NCBI GenBank assembly: GCA_027574665.1
Contig: CM050657.1
Coordinates: 29,263,408 to 29,327,407, forward strand
Length of the DNA stretch: 64,000 nucleotides
From: Rhynochetos jubatus
Taxonomy: Eukaryota > Chordata > Aves > Eurypygiformes > Rhynochetidae
Direction of reading: 5' to 3'
The number at the start of each line of letters is the position of its first letter. Within the stretch, counting starts at the first letter, position 1. This document shows positions 62,707 to 64,000 of the stretch, piece by piece. The notes beneath the pieces were generated by a model. It was given only the letters and a program-made list of their open reading frames with translations, had not been told where the DNA came from and made no database searches. The position numbers and the translations under genes are program-made.

Positions 62707-62796
62707 GTGAAAGTGTGTCTGGCCGAGGAGCCTCTGTATGTGGAAGATTCCCTCTACCGAGAGTATCCCGAGCCTGTGGGAAGGAGCTCTGAGTGA
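62707..62796 (+). other. Possible alternative FBXO36 terminal exon (speculative)
   Basis: A pyrimidine-containing stretch ends in CATAG at 62702-62706. It is followed by 29 sense codons (VKVCLAEEPLYVEDSLYREY..., then TGA at 62794-62796) in phase 0, the same phase as the FBXO36 exon 1 donor. AATAAA hexamers lie 125-155 nt further on, at 62921 and 62949. I recognise no family for the peptide. It could be chance or a decayed insertion. Confidence 0.25.
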
Positions 62797-63635
62797 GGAC
62801 CAGAGAAAGAGAAGGAAAAAAGATCCTGCAAAAAAAGAGTTAGAAACCTGGGGAAGAAGTATGTACTGTGGTTTTATAGCCTTAAAACAAACTGAGGTCT
62901 ACTCTCAGAAATGCCTTACAAATAAATGAGATGCTAACATTTAAAGTAAATAAATAACAAATCCTTATGTAATGTCACAGTTGCTTTCTTCTGAGGAAAG
63001 CCAAGCTGCACTCTCAGAGTAACTAGACTTCAGGAGGGGTGGGAGGGAACAACAGGCGAACACCTCATTCCAGGAAAATAGAATTAAACTGCCTATCTGG
63101 GAATGGAAAGACTGTGTATGTTTTCCATATGGTACCTGAAGATGTTTAGGTATCCTGCCTTATGGCTGTGTACATAACTGGTTTTCCAATCAGGGAAATA
63201 AGCAGTGCTAAAAATCTTGGAAGATTTTTTATCTTTTTTTTTTAAATATGCTGCAAAATGTGCAATACGAGCATTTTTCAGAATAGTCTATTGGTAATCA
63301 TTAGTTAAGAATATTTGACAGTAAACAACTAAGATTTCACAAATCTCATTATGAATTTGTAAGGTAATGAAACAAAAATGCAAACCTTATGTAATTTTTG
63401 TTTAATTTTGATCTGGTTTTTACTGGGTTGCATTTGCATGCATCAGAGATGAACACAGATGCTTGTCTCTGCCTGGAAATACTGGTTTAGAAGTAGGGAA
63501 GTTTCAAAAATTTTTTCTGATAAAGTTTTTACAGTGTCTCACCGGAACAAAAACAGAAATAAAAACCAACATATTTTGAAACAAGGAGAAAGTTTTTGTT
63601 TTGTTTTCCCAAAGTAAACTGAAATAGCAAACTGT

Positions 63636-64000
63636 ATCCTGGGCTGTATCCAGAGCAGTCTGGCAAGCAGGGTGAGGGAGGGGATTCTCCCCCTCTACTC
63701 TGCTCTCATGAGACCCCACCTGGAATACTGCATCCAGCTCTGGGGCCCTCAACACAAGAAGGATATCGACTGGTTGGAGCGAGTCCCGAGGAGACCACGA
63801 AGATGCTCAGAGGGCTGGAGCACCTCTCCTATGATGAAAGGCTGAGAGAATTGGGCTTGTTTAGCCTGGAGAAGGGAAGGCTCCAGGGAGACCTTCTAGT
63901 ACCTTCCAGTACCTGAAGGGGCCTACAAGGAAGCTGAGGGAGGGGACTTTTTACAAGGGCCTGTAGTGACAGGACAAGGGGTAATGGGTTTAAATTGACA
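63636..64000 (+). mobile_element. CR1 LINE copy, plus orientation, running off the window
   Basis: The plus strand reads the region just after CR1 ORF2: GAGACCCCACCTGGAATACT, GAGGGCTGGAGCACCTCTCC, and on to GACAGGACAAGGGGTAATGG at the edge. The 3' end is beyond the window. It lies in FBXO36 intron 1 in the same orientation as that gene. Confidence 0.92.

Larger units (their letters stand above)
62350..64000 (+). other. FBXO36: FBXO36 intron 1 (5' part)
   Basis: The first 200 nt remain in the CpG island; after that the sequence turns A/T-rich. No second FBXO36 coding exon (expected to begin with a V-I-F-R-W-W-like segment) is visible. The intron contains a possible short alternative terminal exon (62707-62796 with AATAAA at 62921) and ends in a CR1 copy. 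Confidence 0.7.

Overview
The window is vertebrate nuclear DNA, almost certainly from a bird. It contains split genes with GT-AG introns, a CpG-island promoter, and several CR1 LINE fragments carrying the avian-type 3' end (the reverse complement of a 'TTTGGGTTGGAAGGGACC'-like core). There are no operons, CRISPR arrays or bacterial features.

Most of the window is the 5' two thirds of TRIP12, a HECT-family E3 ubiquitin ligase, read on the minus strand from a CpG island near 61.4-61.8 kb down to base 1. I could place 28 coding exons (one truncated by the window edge) by exact splice phase. Together they encode about 1421 residues of a protein that is about 2000 residues long in mammals. Present are the disordered Ser/Lys/Arg-rich N-terminal region, the armadillo-type helical repeat region, the WWE domain (IWQW at about residue 809) and an acidic tract. 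The catalytic HECT domain lies beyond the left edge. A 126-nt in-frame cassette exon (27577-27702) and a pair of tandem acceptors 15 nt apart (exon starts 835 and 850) are the clearest sources of isoform variety.

Layout: 1-18.5 kb holds 25 closely packed TRIP12 coding exons with mostly short introns (90 nt to 1.8 kb). 18.5-36 kb holds a 7.3-kb intron, the large 800-nt exon, the cassette exon, an 8.2-kb intron and the start-codon exon. 36-61.4 kb is one long 5' intron with at least three clear CR1 insertions (45.7, 53.7 and 54.9 kb), a few decayed ones and simple repeats. 60.6-62.6 kb is a CpG island. 62.2 kb to the end, on the plus strand, is the first coding exon and start of intron 1 of FBXO36, an F-box protein gene arranged head to head with TRIP12, as in mammals. 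The window closes inside a CR1 copy (63.6-64.0 kb).

Both genes belong to the ubiquitin system: TRIP12 is a single-chain HECT ligase and FBXO36 is a predicted SCF substrate receptor. They appear to share one divergent promoter. I found no evidence for a wholly new system. The most useful leads are alternative-splicing and 5'-UTR features of TRIP12 and a possible short, intronically polyadenylated FBXO36 isoform.
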